A DNA stretch of 21,964 nt from JAZNUH01 sp045592225 (lineage in GTDB: Bacteria; Bacillota; Clostridia; UMGS1883; UMGS1540). Position 1 is the first letter of the stretch. Each line of letters opens with the position of its first letter. The translations under genes and the position numbers were made by a program. The notes under the pieces were generated by a model. It made no database searches, had not been told where the DNA came from, and saw only the letters and a program-made list of their open reading frames with translations. Location: assembly GCA_045592225.1 (NCBI GenBank), contig JAZNUH010000084.1:1-21964 (forward strand), read 5' to 3'. Below are positions 7,086-14,545 of the stretch, piece after piece.

Positions 7086-7906
7086 TTTGTTATCACCATA
7101 ACTTCGTTTATACGCTCAAAATCCACAGCCGTTTCTATTTCAGCATTATGGTAAAGTCCCTGCTCGTCGGCTATAAATCCACTTATTTTTCCTACTATAA
7201 TCCCCTCGGGATATATGCCGCCGAGACCCGATGTCTGTACATAGTCACCTACGGCTATATTTGCCCCCTTTGAGATATATGACATTTTACATTTACCGCT
7301 TTCCATAAGCTGCAAATCGCCTTCAACTATTGCTCTGTCTCCTGTTCTTTCTATAATTCCGCCCACAGAGGTTTTGGGGTCAATAATTGAAACTACTGTC
7401 GCCCAGGTTGTTCCCACATCATAAACATATCCAACAAGACCGTCAACAGTTATAACCGCATCGTTTTTTGATATGCCCGAGGATGTGCCGCGGTTTATTT
7501 TGAAGGTGCTGTACCATATTTCGGTGTCGCGTGCCGAAACATCTGCCACCACCATATTGAACTCGCTCTTTTCTTCCTTAAACTTCAATATGGCACGCAG
7601 TCTCTCGTTTTCATTCTTAATTTCCTGCATCTCAAGGGTCGCATTTTCCATCTCGCGTATCTGTCCCTTAAGCGACTCATTTTCAAGACGATACTCGTCA
7701 AGGGTTTTAAAGCGTCCGAAAAAGTTACCGGTTGCACTGCCTATGCCGTAGAAGAATCTTTGCACAGGTGTAACCACCACACCTACTGCATCACTTATAA
7801 ACGATGCCTTTTCGCCACCAACTGTAGAAAAAATTGAAATTGCAAGAACTAACACCGTTACAATAACAAGTCCTATAAAAAATCTGCTTTTAAAAAAATT
7901 ATTCAC
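7082..7906 (-). CDS. mreC: Rod shape-determining protein MreC
   Basis: MreC is a membrane-anchored extracytoplasmic scaffold that activates PBP2/RodA. One N-terminal transmembrane segment (about residues 8-28) is followed by a coiled coil rich in Glu, Asn and Lys (about 70-112) and a beta-rich C-terminal domain. Its family segments GLVGYVYDVG, VVSIIDPKTSVGGII and TSGLGGIYPEGIIVGKI are readable. The length of 274 aa is standard. The start is GTG, with GGAAAG 8 bases upstream overlapping the end of maf. mreB usually sits directly upstream of mreC, but here maf does. Confidence 0.95.
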   Translation of the reverse strand: MNNFFKSRFFIGLVIVTVLVLAISIFSTVGGEKASFISDAVGVVVTPVQRFFYGIGSATGNFFGRFKTLDEYRLENESLKGQIREMENATLEMQEIKNENERLRAILKFKEEKSEFNMVVADVSARDTEIWYSTFKINRGTSSGISKNDAVITVDGLVGYVYDVGTTWATVVSIIDPKTSVGGIIERTGDRAIVEGDLQLMESGKCKMSYISKGANIAVGDYVQTSGLGGIYPEGIIVGKISGFIADEQGLYHNAEIETAVDFERINEVMVITK

Positions 7907-7909
7907 CTT

Positions 7910-8497
7910 TTATTCTTTCCCTTCAAAATCAAACTCATCTTTCATAAGCTTTAAAAGTGCCGTCAGCGGCAAGCCTACTACATTGTCATAGTCTCCCTCT
8001 ATGTGATCTACAAGCTGCCCGCCGAGACCCTGTATGCCATAGGCGCCTGCCTTATCCATAGGCTCGCCCGTTTTTATATATTCACGTATCTGCTCGTCGG
8101 TAAGCTTTTTAAAAAACACCTTTGTATGCTCACAAAAGGCGCAAAGCTTTGCATCCCCTGTCCGCAATACCGCCACACCTGTCATAACCTCGTGCACCCT
8201 TCCCGACAGAGCAGAAAGCATATTAAATGCATCCTCCTCGTCAGTCGGCTTGCCAAGTATTTTCTCTTCGGCATAAACTATTGTGTCTGCTCCTATTACA
8301 AGAGCATTTTCGGTTATATTTTTTGCCGCGGCAGCTGCCTTTCTTGCGGCTATCTGTTGAATTGCCAGTGAAACCTCCACTCCCGCGGGAAAGGTTTCGT
8401 CTATATCTGCTGAAATGGTTTTAACTCCCCACTTTTTAAGCATTTCTCTTCTTCTTGGAGAGCCTGATGCCAGTATTATATTAGTAATTTTACTCAT
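7910..8497 (-). CDS. maf: Maf nucleoside triphosphate pyrophosphatase
   Basis: Maf proteins hydrolyse non-canonical or excess nucleoside triphosphates (dTTP/UTP in the YhdE-type group) to monophosphates. The N-terminal ILASGSPRRREML loop is the defining substrate-binding motif. VIGADTIV holds the catalytic Asp region, LGKPTDEEDAFNML and LSGRVHEVMTGVAV follow, and DKAGAYGIQGLGGQLVDHIEGDYDNVVGLP is the C-terminal signature. The length of 195 aa is typical. It overlaps the upstream membrane protein by 8 bases and ends 3 bases before mreC. maf next to mreBCD is common in Bacillota. Confidence 0.95.
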   Translation of the reverse strand: MSKITNIILASGSPRRREMLKKWGVKTISADIDETFPAGVEVSLAIQQIAARKAAAAAKNITENALVIGADTIVYAEEKILGKPTDEEDAFNMLSALSGRVHEVMTGVAVLRTGDAKLCAFCEHTKVFFKKLTDEQIREYIKTGEPMDKAGAYGIQGLGGQLVDHIEGDYDNVVGLPLTALLKLMKDEFDFEGKE

Positions 8498-8996
8498 TCC
8501 TTTCTTTTATCCTGCTCAGAGCCGGTAACAAGTAGTTGGTACAAAGACCTGTAAAAACACCTGTAGCCGCTGATATAAGCATAAGATACGGATAGTACAT
8601 AAGCACCTGAGGCGTTCCGGTTATTGCTGCCGCCACACCAACCTGTGCAAGACTGTGAAGCACCGCACCGCATATACTGATGCCCACAAATGACACCTTT
8701 GGGTATGTCCATTTGTAAAGGCCTGTCATACAAAGCCACGCAGTTACTCCGCCTGCCAATCCGTAAGGTAACGCTGTTACTGCACCCGTCATAACCGACG
8801 AAAGTACAACCCGCACAAACATTATGCCCAGTGCCTCCCACGGAGAAAGTAGCGCAAGTGCCGTCATGGTTACCACATTTGCAAGCCCCGGCTTTGCTCC
8901 GTATGCCACCGGAGGCATAGGCACAAAGGATTCAGCAATCGAAAGTGCCGTTGCCAGAGCGGTAAGCAAAGCAATATAAATATATTTTTTCTTCAT
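8490..8996 (-). CDS. Gx transporter / heptaprenyl diphosphate synthase component I-like membrane protein
   Basis: This 168-residue protein has five or six predicted membrane helices and belongs to the Gx transporter (Hpre_diP_synt_I, HepS-like) family, which resembles substrate-binding S components of ECF transporters. Typical segments are the N-terminal ALLTALATALSIAESFVP, the GAKPGLANVVTMTAL loop, and a Gly/Leu-rich C-terminus. The old synthase name is probably misleading, because a very hydrophobic small protein fits membrane transport better. The gene lies between a NusG domain II protein and maf; these NusG_II/Gx pairs are frequent in Clostridia, sometimes near isoprenoid or flavin-electron-transfer genes. 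The substrate is unknown. Confidence 0.8.
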   Translation of the reverse strand: MKKKYIYIALLTALATALSIAESFVPMPPVAYGAKPGLANVVTMTALALLSPWEALGIMFVRVVLSSVMTGAVTALPYGLAGGVTAWLCMTGLYKWTYPKVSFVGISICGAVLHSLAQVGVAAAITGTPQVLMYYPYLMLISAATGVFTGLCTNYLLPALSRIKERNE

Positions 8997-9000
8997 AGTT

Positions 9001-9384
9001 TCAGTAGGATATGCTGTCTAAAGCAGCTTCCTCCCCTTCAATATATATCACAAGCCTGTGCGGCAGACAAATTATACTTTCTCCCCCACGACTTATAATG
9101 CCTCTTTTAACATCGGTTTTATTTTTGCAGTCTGCCGATATAACCCGTACACCTGCATTTGACACCTGTATAGTATTATACCCTCTTTTGGTTTTTATTT
9201 CCTCTTCAAAGGGAGAAACACTGTCAAGGTCATACCTTGCGTATTCAATCCCGTCAATCTCTATAACCGCTATTCTTCTGCCCGTGTCTGCCGAAAGCAG
9301 AAAAGAAGATACTATCGCAGTAATCACAATAGCTGTGACGATAAGTACATCAACAACCGTTATTTTTTTTACCTGTTGAGCCAA
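9001..9384 (-). CDS. Membrane-anchored NusG domain II-containing protein
   Basis: This is a small protein with one N-terminal transmembrane helix (VVDVLIVTAIVITAIVSSFLL) followed by a NusG domain II-like beta domain outside the membrane. The family core is visible as VRVISADCKNKTDVKRGII and then GESIICLPHRLVIYI. The usual second Cys of the ADCPxxxC segment is replaced by Asp, while the Cys of ICLP is kept. The frame can extend to a TTG at 9432, deep inside dut. I prefer the TTG at 9384 because AGAGGAGAGGG lies just upstream and the extra N-terminal part is simply dut sequence read in another frame. This start still overlaps dut by 35 bases. The function is unknown; it pairs with the Gx transporter gene. 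Confidence 0.8.
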   Translation of the reverse strand: MAQQVKKITVVDVLIVTAIVITAIVSSFLLSADTGRRIAVIEIDGIEYARYDLDSVSPFEEEIKTKRGYNTIQVSNAGVRVISADCKNKTDVKRGIISRGGESIICLPHRLVIYIEGEEAALDSISY

Positions 9385-9808
9385 ATCCGCCCTCTCCTCT
9401 TTTTGTTTGGTTAATTTCGTCAACAATTTCAATAGGTTCCTGGGGCGCTGCCATAATTACCATTTGTGCAACCCTGTCACCCTGATGAATGGTGTAGGGC
9501 TCGCCACCGAGGTTAATTACAGCACATTTGATTTCTCCTCTGTAATCACTGTCAACAACACCAACAGCATTTACCATGGTAATACCGTGCTTAATTGCCA
9601 GTCCGCTTCGTGCATAAATCATACCTGCATATCCCTTGGGAATCTCTGCCGCTATTCCTGTAGGAATAAGCATACGCTCCATAGGCTGAAGGGTTATATC
9701 CCCGTCTATGCACGCGGGCAAATCTATTCCCGCCGCCTCCTCGGTTGCATAAAAAGGAGGCTTTAATGTTCCGTTTTTATAAAGTTCTGATAATAACTTG
9801 ATTTTCAT
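9350..9808 (-). CDS. dut: dUTP diphosphatase
   Basis: Dut hydrolyses dUTP to dUMP and pyrophosphate, keeping uracil out of DNA and feeding dTMP synthesis. All five trimeric dUTPase motifs appear in order: EAAGIDL (1), ARSGLAIKHG (2), NAVGVVDSDYRGEI with the catalytic Asp and Tyr region (3), GDRVAQMV (4) and the flexible C-terminal RGEGGFGSTG (5). At 152 residues it is a normal length. It overlaps the U32 peptidase stop by 4 bases (ATGA), so the two are coupled. Confidence 0.96.
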   Translation of the reverse strand: MKIKLLSELYKNGTLKPPFYATEEAAGIDLPACIDGDITLQPMERMLIPTGIAAEIPKGYAGMIYARSGLAIKHGITMVNAVGVVDSDYRGEIKCAVINLGGEPYTIHQGDRVAQMVIMAAPQEPIEIVDEINQTKRGEGGFGSTGKKNNGC

Positions 9809-11835
9809 TTATTAAAATATCCTCTCGTATATTCTCCCTCGGCATATCCGCCTGTTTTATATAACTTTATTATTCTTGCACATTCTTCTGCCGTCTCGGT
9901 GGTAAAGCAAAGCTGTCCTATCCATGCACCGCACATGAGTTCAGGCTTGTCCGCCAAAAACAGGGGACGCGAATTGTAAATTACATTTCTGCAGCCTTCA
10001 CCCTTTTTCATAACCGGGAACTGCGCTCCCGTTTTATCCTTGAGCACTGCTTTACAGGTGCATTTGCCAACAGAATTTTTTATAATACAGTTCTGGGTTA
10101 TCATAAGCTGATATCTGCCGTATACCATAACCTCCGCCGGCAATATTGCCGCATTCGCCAAATCGTTGAGCTTTCTTGCCGAAAGCTCGGCAGAAAGCGT
10201 TGCCGCCGAAAGTCCCTGCTCCGCGTAAAATTTTAAAGCCGGTCTGTTTGTTATGTTAAGTCCCGCTCCGCCAATTATGGGCAAGTCAAACTCTCTTGCC
10301 AGGCATATAGCTTCTATGCTGTCACACACAAAGCCTTTTACTCCCATATCGACTGCTCTTGCGGCACTTGTACGCACACTTTCTTTCTCGTCATTTGATA
10401 TTATGGTCGGGAGATATGCAAAAACCTCTGTCCCGGGTAACTCGTTACATTCCTGCAAGGCATTAAGGCTTATATATAACCTGTCTATCCCCTGTTCTGC
10501 CACCGCCCTTGCCTGTGCCATATCTGTAACAGAGGCACACAGCTTAAAATGGTTTTTTATACTATCCCCTTTTATATGCTGGTCATAGTCATATACTTTT
10601 TTTCTGTCAATGAGTTTTTGGGCAAGCTTTTCTGCCGCCTCTCTGCGCACGCCGTTAAGGGTGGATATACGGATATTACACTCACCTGACACGCAAATAT
10701 TTTCTGCATAAAAAGGTGTTGACCCAAGCTTTTTCAGTTGCTCCTCTGCCCTGTCCCTTGAAATAGCGGACACATCTTCAGCCGTTGCGCACACCGTAAC
10801 GCTTTTATCCTTTTGTGAAAGTGTGAGCTTTGTTCCGTCAAGCTCTATATCTATGCCGCTTTTGCGCGTGTCCTTTACAAAGCTTTCCTTTGCTTTTTTC
10901 AAAAGTTCAGGGGAAACATTTCTGCCGGTTTCATCATTGGACTGGTTTGGAATTATCATTTTACTGCCAAACTCACCACCATAAAAACCGCGTGTAAATT
11001 TATCACCTCTGCAGAATATTCCGATAAGCTCTTTCATATCCTCATTGGAGATACGCTTATCATCAATGGCTTTTCTGTATATTCTTGTTACTGTGGCAAC
11101 ATATTCGGGCGACTTCATTCGTCCTTCAATTTTAACCGATGCAACACCCATATTTTCAAGCTCGGCAATATCATTTACAAGGCACATATCACGCGGGCTT
11201 AAAAAATATCCTTTTTTGCCGTTACATTCATAAAGCTGCCTGCAGGGTTGGGCACACAGACCTCTGTTACCGCTGCGTCCGCCTATCATGCTGCTCATAA
11301 GACATTTACCCGAATAAGACATACATATTGCGCCATGGACAAAAACCTCTGTTTCAATATTCGCATTTGCACATATTTCTCTTATTCTGTCCGCGGACAG
11401 CTCGCGGGAAAGCACTACCCTTTCAAACCCCATTTTCTTTGCAAAAAGAGCACCGTCGGTACTGTGAATTGTCATTTGCGTGCTTGCATGCAAAGGCATT
11501 TGGGGTGCCATTTCACGCACTGCCGCCGCAATTCCCGTATCCTGCACAATAAGGGCATCAATCCCTGCGTCACAAGCGGTTTTTATAAGGCTTTTTGCCT
11601 TGTCAAATTCATTTTGATATATAAGTGTATTAAGTGCCAGAAAGACCTTTGTGCCTCTCGGCTTTGCGTATGCAACTGCATCAAAAAGCTCTTGGTCACT
11701 GAAATTTACGGCATTGCCTCTTGCACTGAAGTTTGAAGCTCCGATATACACCTCATCGGCACCATTTTGCACAGCCGCACAAAGCGCCGCCATACTACCT
11801 GCCGGAGAAAGCAGTTTAAGTTTACTCATTGTCAT
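9805..11835 (-). CDS. U32 family peptidase, long form with C-terminal extension
   Basis: U32 proteins were first described as collagenase-like peptidases, but characterised members (RlhA, TrhP, UbiU/V) take part in RNA hydroxylation or related oxygen-independent chemistry using an Fe-S cluster. The N-terminal half is a TIM-barrel-like domain with LSPAGSMAAL, and the signature FVHGAICMSYSGKC...RGLCAQPCR carries Cys171, Cys178, Cys194 and Cys198, the presumed cluster ligands. After the IEGRMKSPEY segment a further 400 residues follow, including a second barrel-like part. The total of 676 aa fits the long form with a DUF3656-type insert. It begins an operon, behind a recognisable promoter, that runs through dut toward mreC. 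Activity as a true protease is doubtful. Confidence 0.9.
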   Translation of the reverse strand: MTMSKLKLLSPAGSMAALCAAVQNGADEVYIGASNFSARGNAVNFSDQELFDAVAYAKPRGTKVFLALNTLIYQNEFDKAKSLIKTACDAGIDALIVQDTGIAAAVREMAPQMPLHASTQMTIHSTDGALFAKKMGFERVVLSRELSADRIREICANANIETEVFVHGAICMSYSGKCLMSSMIGGRSGNRGLCAQPCRQLYECNGKKGYFLSPRDMCLVNDIAELENMGVASVKIEGRMKSPEYVATVTRIYRKAIDDKRISNEDMKELIGIFCRGDKFTRGFYGGEFGSKMIIPNQSNDETGRNVSPELLKKAKESFVKDTRKSGIDIELDGTKLTLSQKDKSVTVCATAEDVSAISRDRAEEQLKKLGSTPFYAENICVSGECNIRISTLNGVRREAAEKLAQKLIDRKKVYDYDQHIKGDSIKNHFKLCASVTDMAQARAVAEQGIDRLYISLNALQECNELPGTEVFAYLPTIISNDEKESVRTSAARAVDMGVKGFVCDSIEAICLAREFDLPIIGGAGLNITNRPALKFYAEQGLSAATLSAELSARKLNDLANAAILPAEVMVYGRYQLMITQNCIIKNSVGKCTCKAVLKDKTGAQFPVMKKGEGCRNVIYNSRPLFLADKPELMCGAWIGQLCFTTETAEECARIIKLYKTGGYAEGEYTRGYFNK

Positions 11836-11862
11836 ACCAACCCATAAATATAGTTATTATAT

Positions 11863-11891
11863 ACTATATATCAAACAACAAAAAAAGTCAA
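11863..11891 (-). promoter_or_regulatory. Sigma-A-type promoter for the U32-dut-mre operon
   Basis: On the minus strand TTGACT (11886-11891) is separated by exactly 17 bases from TATAGT (11863-11868), about 27 bases upstream of the U32 start codon. It lies just after the terminator of the MFS gene, where a new promoter would be expected. Confidence 0.65.
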
Positions 11892-11921
11892 TTACTTCAC
11901 AGATTATTTACATTTAAAAAC

Positions 11922-11946
11922 AAAAAATCCGCTAAGCGGATTTTTT
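11922..11946 (-). terminator. Terminator overlapping the MFS stop codon
   Basis: The near-symmetric hairpin AAAAAATCCGC-TAA-GCGGATTTTTT has an 11-bp stem with A and T tracts on both sides, so it could act in either direction. The TAG stop of the transporter (11932-11934) falls in its loop. It separates the RpiR/MFS unit from the U32 operon. Confidence 0.88.
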
Positions 11947-13110
11947 GTCTTTATTTAAAAGTGAATACAAAATTATTATAGATATCAACGAAATTATTAT
12001 CCACGATGCAAACATTGGTGTATAACCTACCGCCTTTATTACAAAGCCATATGCAAATGAGCCTATACCGGCGCCAAAATATGTAGCAAAATCCATTATT
12101 CCGCTCACCGACGAAACATTGCCTGAATCTAAAAACCGAATCGGAAAAAATGTGAGCATTGATGTGTTCACAAGAGATACTGCCGCATAAATAAGACTTA
12201 AAGCTATTGCCGCAGTAACCGGTGTAACAAATCCCAGCATCAGAGGAACTGCAGATAATATGCATATTACAAACGCCATTACAGAAACGAGATGTTCATT
12301 TGATTTGCACAATTTATAACAGGGAGTATATAAAAGCCTTCCAATCAGACCGATTACAGGTATAAACAGAACAAAAAGCGCTGACTCTTCTAAATCTATG
12401 CCAAACATCTGTACAAAATATACTGCCATCCAGAGGCTTACATTATCCTTCATTACCCCATGAAAAACAGCGGGCAGAAGCAATTGTTTTATTTTTTTCT
12501 CTTTCAGCAATCCAAAAAAACTTTTATGCTCTTTGAGTTCGGCTTTCACCTGTATTTTTCGTAGAGACAGAACAACAATAGTGCTCATTATAAGTGTCAA
12601 GCACCCGGGTACAATAAAGGCAAATGCCAGACTCAGCTTCTCAATAATAAATGGGGTTAACAGTATTGCCGCAATATTTCCCATTGCTACTGACGTCACC
12701 ATATATGATGCCATTTTTTTAACCTTTTTTTCATCGTATATGGCAGACATAACATTAAGCACCGATCCCCACAGCATAGACTGCGCAAAGGCATTTGACA
12801 TCCAAAGCAGCATAATTGCTATAAACGGAGGAAACAAGCCTGTCGCAATATTGCTCACACCTGCTACGAGAAGACCTATAGATATCATAATCCATGGTGG
12901 CTGTTTGTCACCAATACCGCCGCTGATAATTCTGCCAAAGGCATATACAACAGAGAAAGCGCTTCCCATCATACCAATTTGAGCACTGTCTAAAATTCCG
13001 CCATCAATAAGTCCGGGCGATGCCATTGACAGATTTATTCTTGTCATATAAATGGATGTGTACGCAACATAACATATTATAAAAATAATCAGCTCTCTGT
13101 ATTTTTTCAT
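11932..13110 (-). CDS. MFS transporter, organophosphate:phosphate antiporter-like (GlpT/UhpT group)
   Basis: This 392-residue membrane protein has about 12 hydrophobic helices. The first helix and loop, YVAYTSIYMTRINLSMASPGL, and the MMGSAFSVVYAFGRIISGGIGD segment match the OPA branch of the major facilitator superfamily, which exchanges glycerol-3-phosphate or sugar phosphates for phosphate. It has a central cytoplasmic loop of normal length and no truncation. Its ATG overlaps the stop of the RpiR-type regulator (ATGA), so regulator and transporter form a two-gene unit. A phosphorylated sugar or amino sugar is a reasonable guess for the substrate, but the sequence does not show which. Confidence 0.85.
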   Translation of the reverse strand: MKKYRELIIFIICYVAYTSIYMTRINLSMASPGLIDGGILDSAQIGMMGSAFSVVYAFGRIISGGIGDKQPPWIMISIGLLVAGVSNIATGLFPPFIAIMLLWMSNAFAQSMLWGSVLNVMSAIYDEKKVKKMASYMVTSVAMGNIAAILLTPFIIEKLSLAFAFIVPGCLTLIMSTIVVLSLRKIQVKAELKEHKSFFGLLKEKKIKQLLLPAVFHGVMKDNVSLWMAVYFVQMFGIDLEESALFVLFIPVIGLIGRLLYTPCYKLCKSNEHLVSVMAFVICILSAVPLMLGFVTPVTAAIALSLIYAAVSLVNTSMLTFFPIRFLDSGNVSSVSGIMDFATYFGAGIGSFAYGFVIKAVGYTPMFASWIIISLISIIILYSLLNKDKKSA

Positions 13111-13970
13111 TTTCTTTCACCATACCTTACTGAATTTACAAGCTCATGAGATTTTTTTGCCCTTTTCTCTGTTTCGTCATAATTTTTCGCCGACATTGCA
13201 ATAGCAATACTGTCCAATACGCTCATTTGTGATATCCGCGCAGAAACCGCCTCAACAGGATAGTTGACTTCATCAGAATATACTGTAAGCGGGTAATCAC
13301 TCAAGTGCACAATTTCGCTGTCAGGATAGGTTGTAAGGCAAACTGTTTTTGCCCCCATTTCCCTTGCAAGACGTAATGCCTCAACAGTTGCAATAGTCCT
13401 TCCGCTGTGAGATATGCCAATTGCGACATCATCTTTCGATATATTAAGAGTTGATATTTTCATAACAGGAACATCTGTATAGCAAAAGGCATTCACTCCC
13501 AAAAGCATAAGTCTGTATTGAAAATCCCTTACCATTGCCGCCGATGTACCTACACCGTAAACATACACACTCCTTGCCTGCGAAAGCAAATCGGTAACCT
13601 TTTGCAAAAGCTTTCTGTCAATTTTTTCTGCTGTGTCATGAAGTGTTTTCACGTTTGCTGCAAAAACCTTGTCCAGAATTTCTCCTGCATTATCGTCGGG
13701 TGCTATGTATGGGGTGAAATTAAGCTGACGGTTTTTTGAAATTTCCATAGCAAGAGCGAGCCTCATCTCTGTAAACCCGTCAAAGCCCAGACTTTTACAA
13801 CAACGAATTACCGCAGATTTTGCCGTTTTGGCACCCTCTGCTGTTTCTGCAACCGAGCTTTCCACAATTTTTTCCTTGTTATCCAGAATATATCCGGCAA
13901 TTCTTTTTTCAACCTTTGTTAGTTTTTCAAAGTTGTTTTTAATAGCTATCAAACAGCTTTTGTCTTTCAT
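13107..13970 (-). CDS. MurR/RpiR family transcriptional regulator
   Basis: RpiR-type regulators bind DNA through an N-terminal helix-turn-helix and sense phosphosugars through a C-terminal SIS domain. Residues 1-77 form the HTH_6 domain, with LTKVEKRIAGYILDN and the recognition-helix region AKTAKSAVIRCCKSLGFDGFTEMR. Residues from about 125 on form the SIS domain, with YVYGVGTSAAMVRDF and GISHSGRTIATVEAL as the phosphosugar-binding loops. The length of 287 aa is typical. The start has GGAGG 6 bases upstream. The overlapping MFS transporter is the obvious target, and inverted repeats in its own leader suggest autoregulation. Confidence 0.93.
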   Translation of the reverse strand: MKDKSCLIAIKNNFEKLTKVEKRIAGYILDNKEKIVESSVAETAEGAKTAKSAVIRCCKSLGFDGFTEMRLALAMEISKNRQLNFTPYIAPDDNAGEILDKVFAANVKTLHDTAEKIDRKLLQKVTDLLSQARSVYVYGVGTSAAMVRDFQYRLMLLGVNAFCYTDVPVMKISTLNISKDDVAIGISHSGRTIATVEALRLAREMGAKTVCLTTYPDSEIVHLSDYPLTVYSDEVNYPVEAVSARISQMSVLDSIAIAMSAKNYDETEKRAKKSHELVNSVRYGERK

Positions 13971-13981
13971 ATTTTGCCTCC

Positions 13982-14017
13982 AGAATTAAGTTCTAATTTT
14001 ATTATTATTTTTAGAAT
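13982..14017. promoter_or_regulatory. Candidate RpiR operator, inverted repeats in the leader
   Basis: Between the -10 box and the ribosome binding site of the RpiR gene lie TTCTAA (13991-13996) and TTAGAA (14011-14016), an inverted repeat with a 14-base AT-rich spacer. A smaller AGAA-N5-TTCT dyad is at 13982-13994. Their position at and just after the expected transcription start suits a repressor site. Binding by the adjacent regulator is inference. Confidence 0.4.
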
Positions 14018-14023
14018 ATCGGT

Positions 14024-14052
14024 ATTATAACATTTCTTTTATTATATGTCAA
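14024..14052 (-). promoter_or_regulatory. Consensus sigma-A promoter for the RpiR-MFS operon
   Basis: TTGACA (14047-14052) and TATAAT (14024-14029) on the minus strand are both perfect matches to the vegetative consensus, with exactly 17 bases between them. Such a strong promoter ahead of a regulator gene suggests it is normally held down by repression. Confidence 0.9.
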
Positions 14053-14053
14053 C

Positions 14054-14084
14054 AAAAAAAAGTAAGCCTAAAAGCTTACTTTTT
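14054..14084 (-). terminator. Terminator overlapping the end of the GtrA-like gene
   Basis: The 11-bp stem AAAAAGTAAGC / GCTTACTTTTT surrounds a loop of about 5 bases, and on the minus strand it is followed by further T residues. The TAA stop of the GtrA-like gene (14076-14078) is inside the stem. It ends just 2 bases before the -35 box of the RpiR promoter. Confidence 0.88.
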
Positions 14085-14480
14085 AAAACTCCAGAATTTG
14101 TGTCCCACAAAGCTTATTGCCGTACATATAATGGTAGCAATGGGACCTGCTATATCCTTAGTCAGTCCTGCTTTATTTATAAGCACAAACACAATACCTA
14201 CATTTGCCGCATATTGCACAGCGTACACGAGTACAAACTTAATAATCTCGGCAACAGACTTTTCGCCTGATTTAAATGTGAATTTTTTGTTCCATATGTA
14301 ACTGTTTACAAGGCCTGCAACCTGCCCTATCGCCGTTGCGACAGCATAGTGCATACCAAGCTTTATACATATAAGATATACCACAATGCTAATTAACGTA
14401 TTGAGCACACCTACCATAGCAAAACGGATAACCTGACCTGCACCGTCTCCCATTATAAGGGACTTTATTTTTTTAATCAT
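14076..14480 (-). CDS. GtrA-like membrane protein
   Basis: GtrA family proteins are small four-helix membrane proteins, usually linked to moving lipid-linked sugars across the membrane for surface polysaccharide or teichoic acid decoration. The 134-residue sequence has four hydrophobic segments, with the family segments RFAMVGVLNTLISIVVY, GLVNSYIWNKKFTF and a C-terminal FVGHKFWSFKK. The GTG at 14483 is possible, but the ATG at 14480 has AGGAG 8 bases upstream and is preferred. No glycosyltransferase partner adjoins it; the upstream gene is a secreted stalk-domain protein separated by a hairpin. A role in cell-envelope glycosylation is family inference. Confidence 0.88.
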   Translation of the reverse strand: MIKKIKSLIMGDGAGQVIRFAMVGVLNTLISIVVYLICIKLGMHYAVATAIGQVAGLVNSYIWNKKFTFKSGEKSVAEIIKFVLVYAVQYAANVGIVFVLINKAGLTKDIAGPIATIICTAISFVGHKFWSFKK

Positions 14481-14502
14481 CACCTGTTCTCCTGCATAAA
14501 AC

Positions 14503-14525
14503 CGGCTCCGCCGAAAGCGGAGCCG
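14503..14525 (-). terminator. GC-rich hairpin between the stalk-domain and GtrA-like genes
   Basis: A perfect 9-bp stem CGGCTCCGC / GCGGAGCCG encloses a 5-base loop (14512-14516). On the minus strand only a short G-TTTT tract follows, so it may be a leaky terminator or an mRNA-stabilising end instead of a full stop. The GtrA-like ribosome binding site lies about 10 bases beyond it. Confidence 0.6.
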
Positions 14526-14545
14526 TAATTTTATTTATCTGTAAC

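Noticed and set aside
8494..8841. 115-codon minus-strand frame over the Gx membrane gene
   Set aside because: It is an alternate frame within a well-supported membrane protein and lacks its own start signals.
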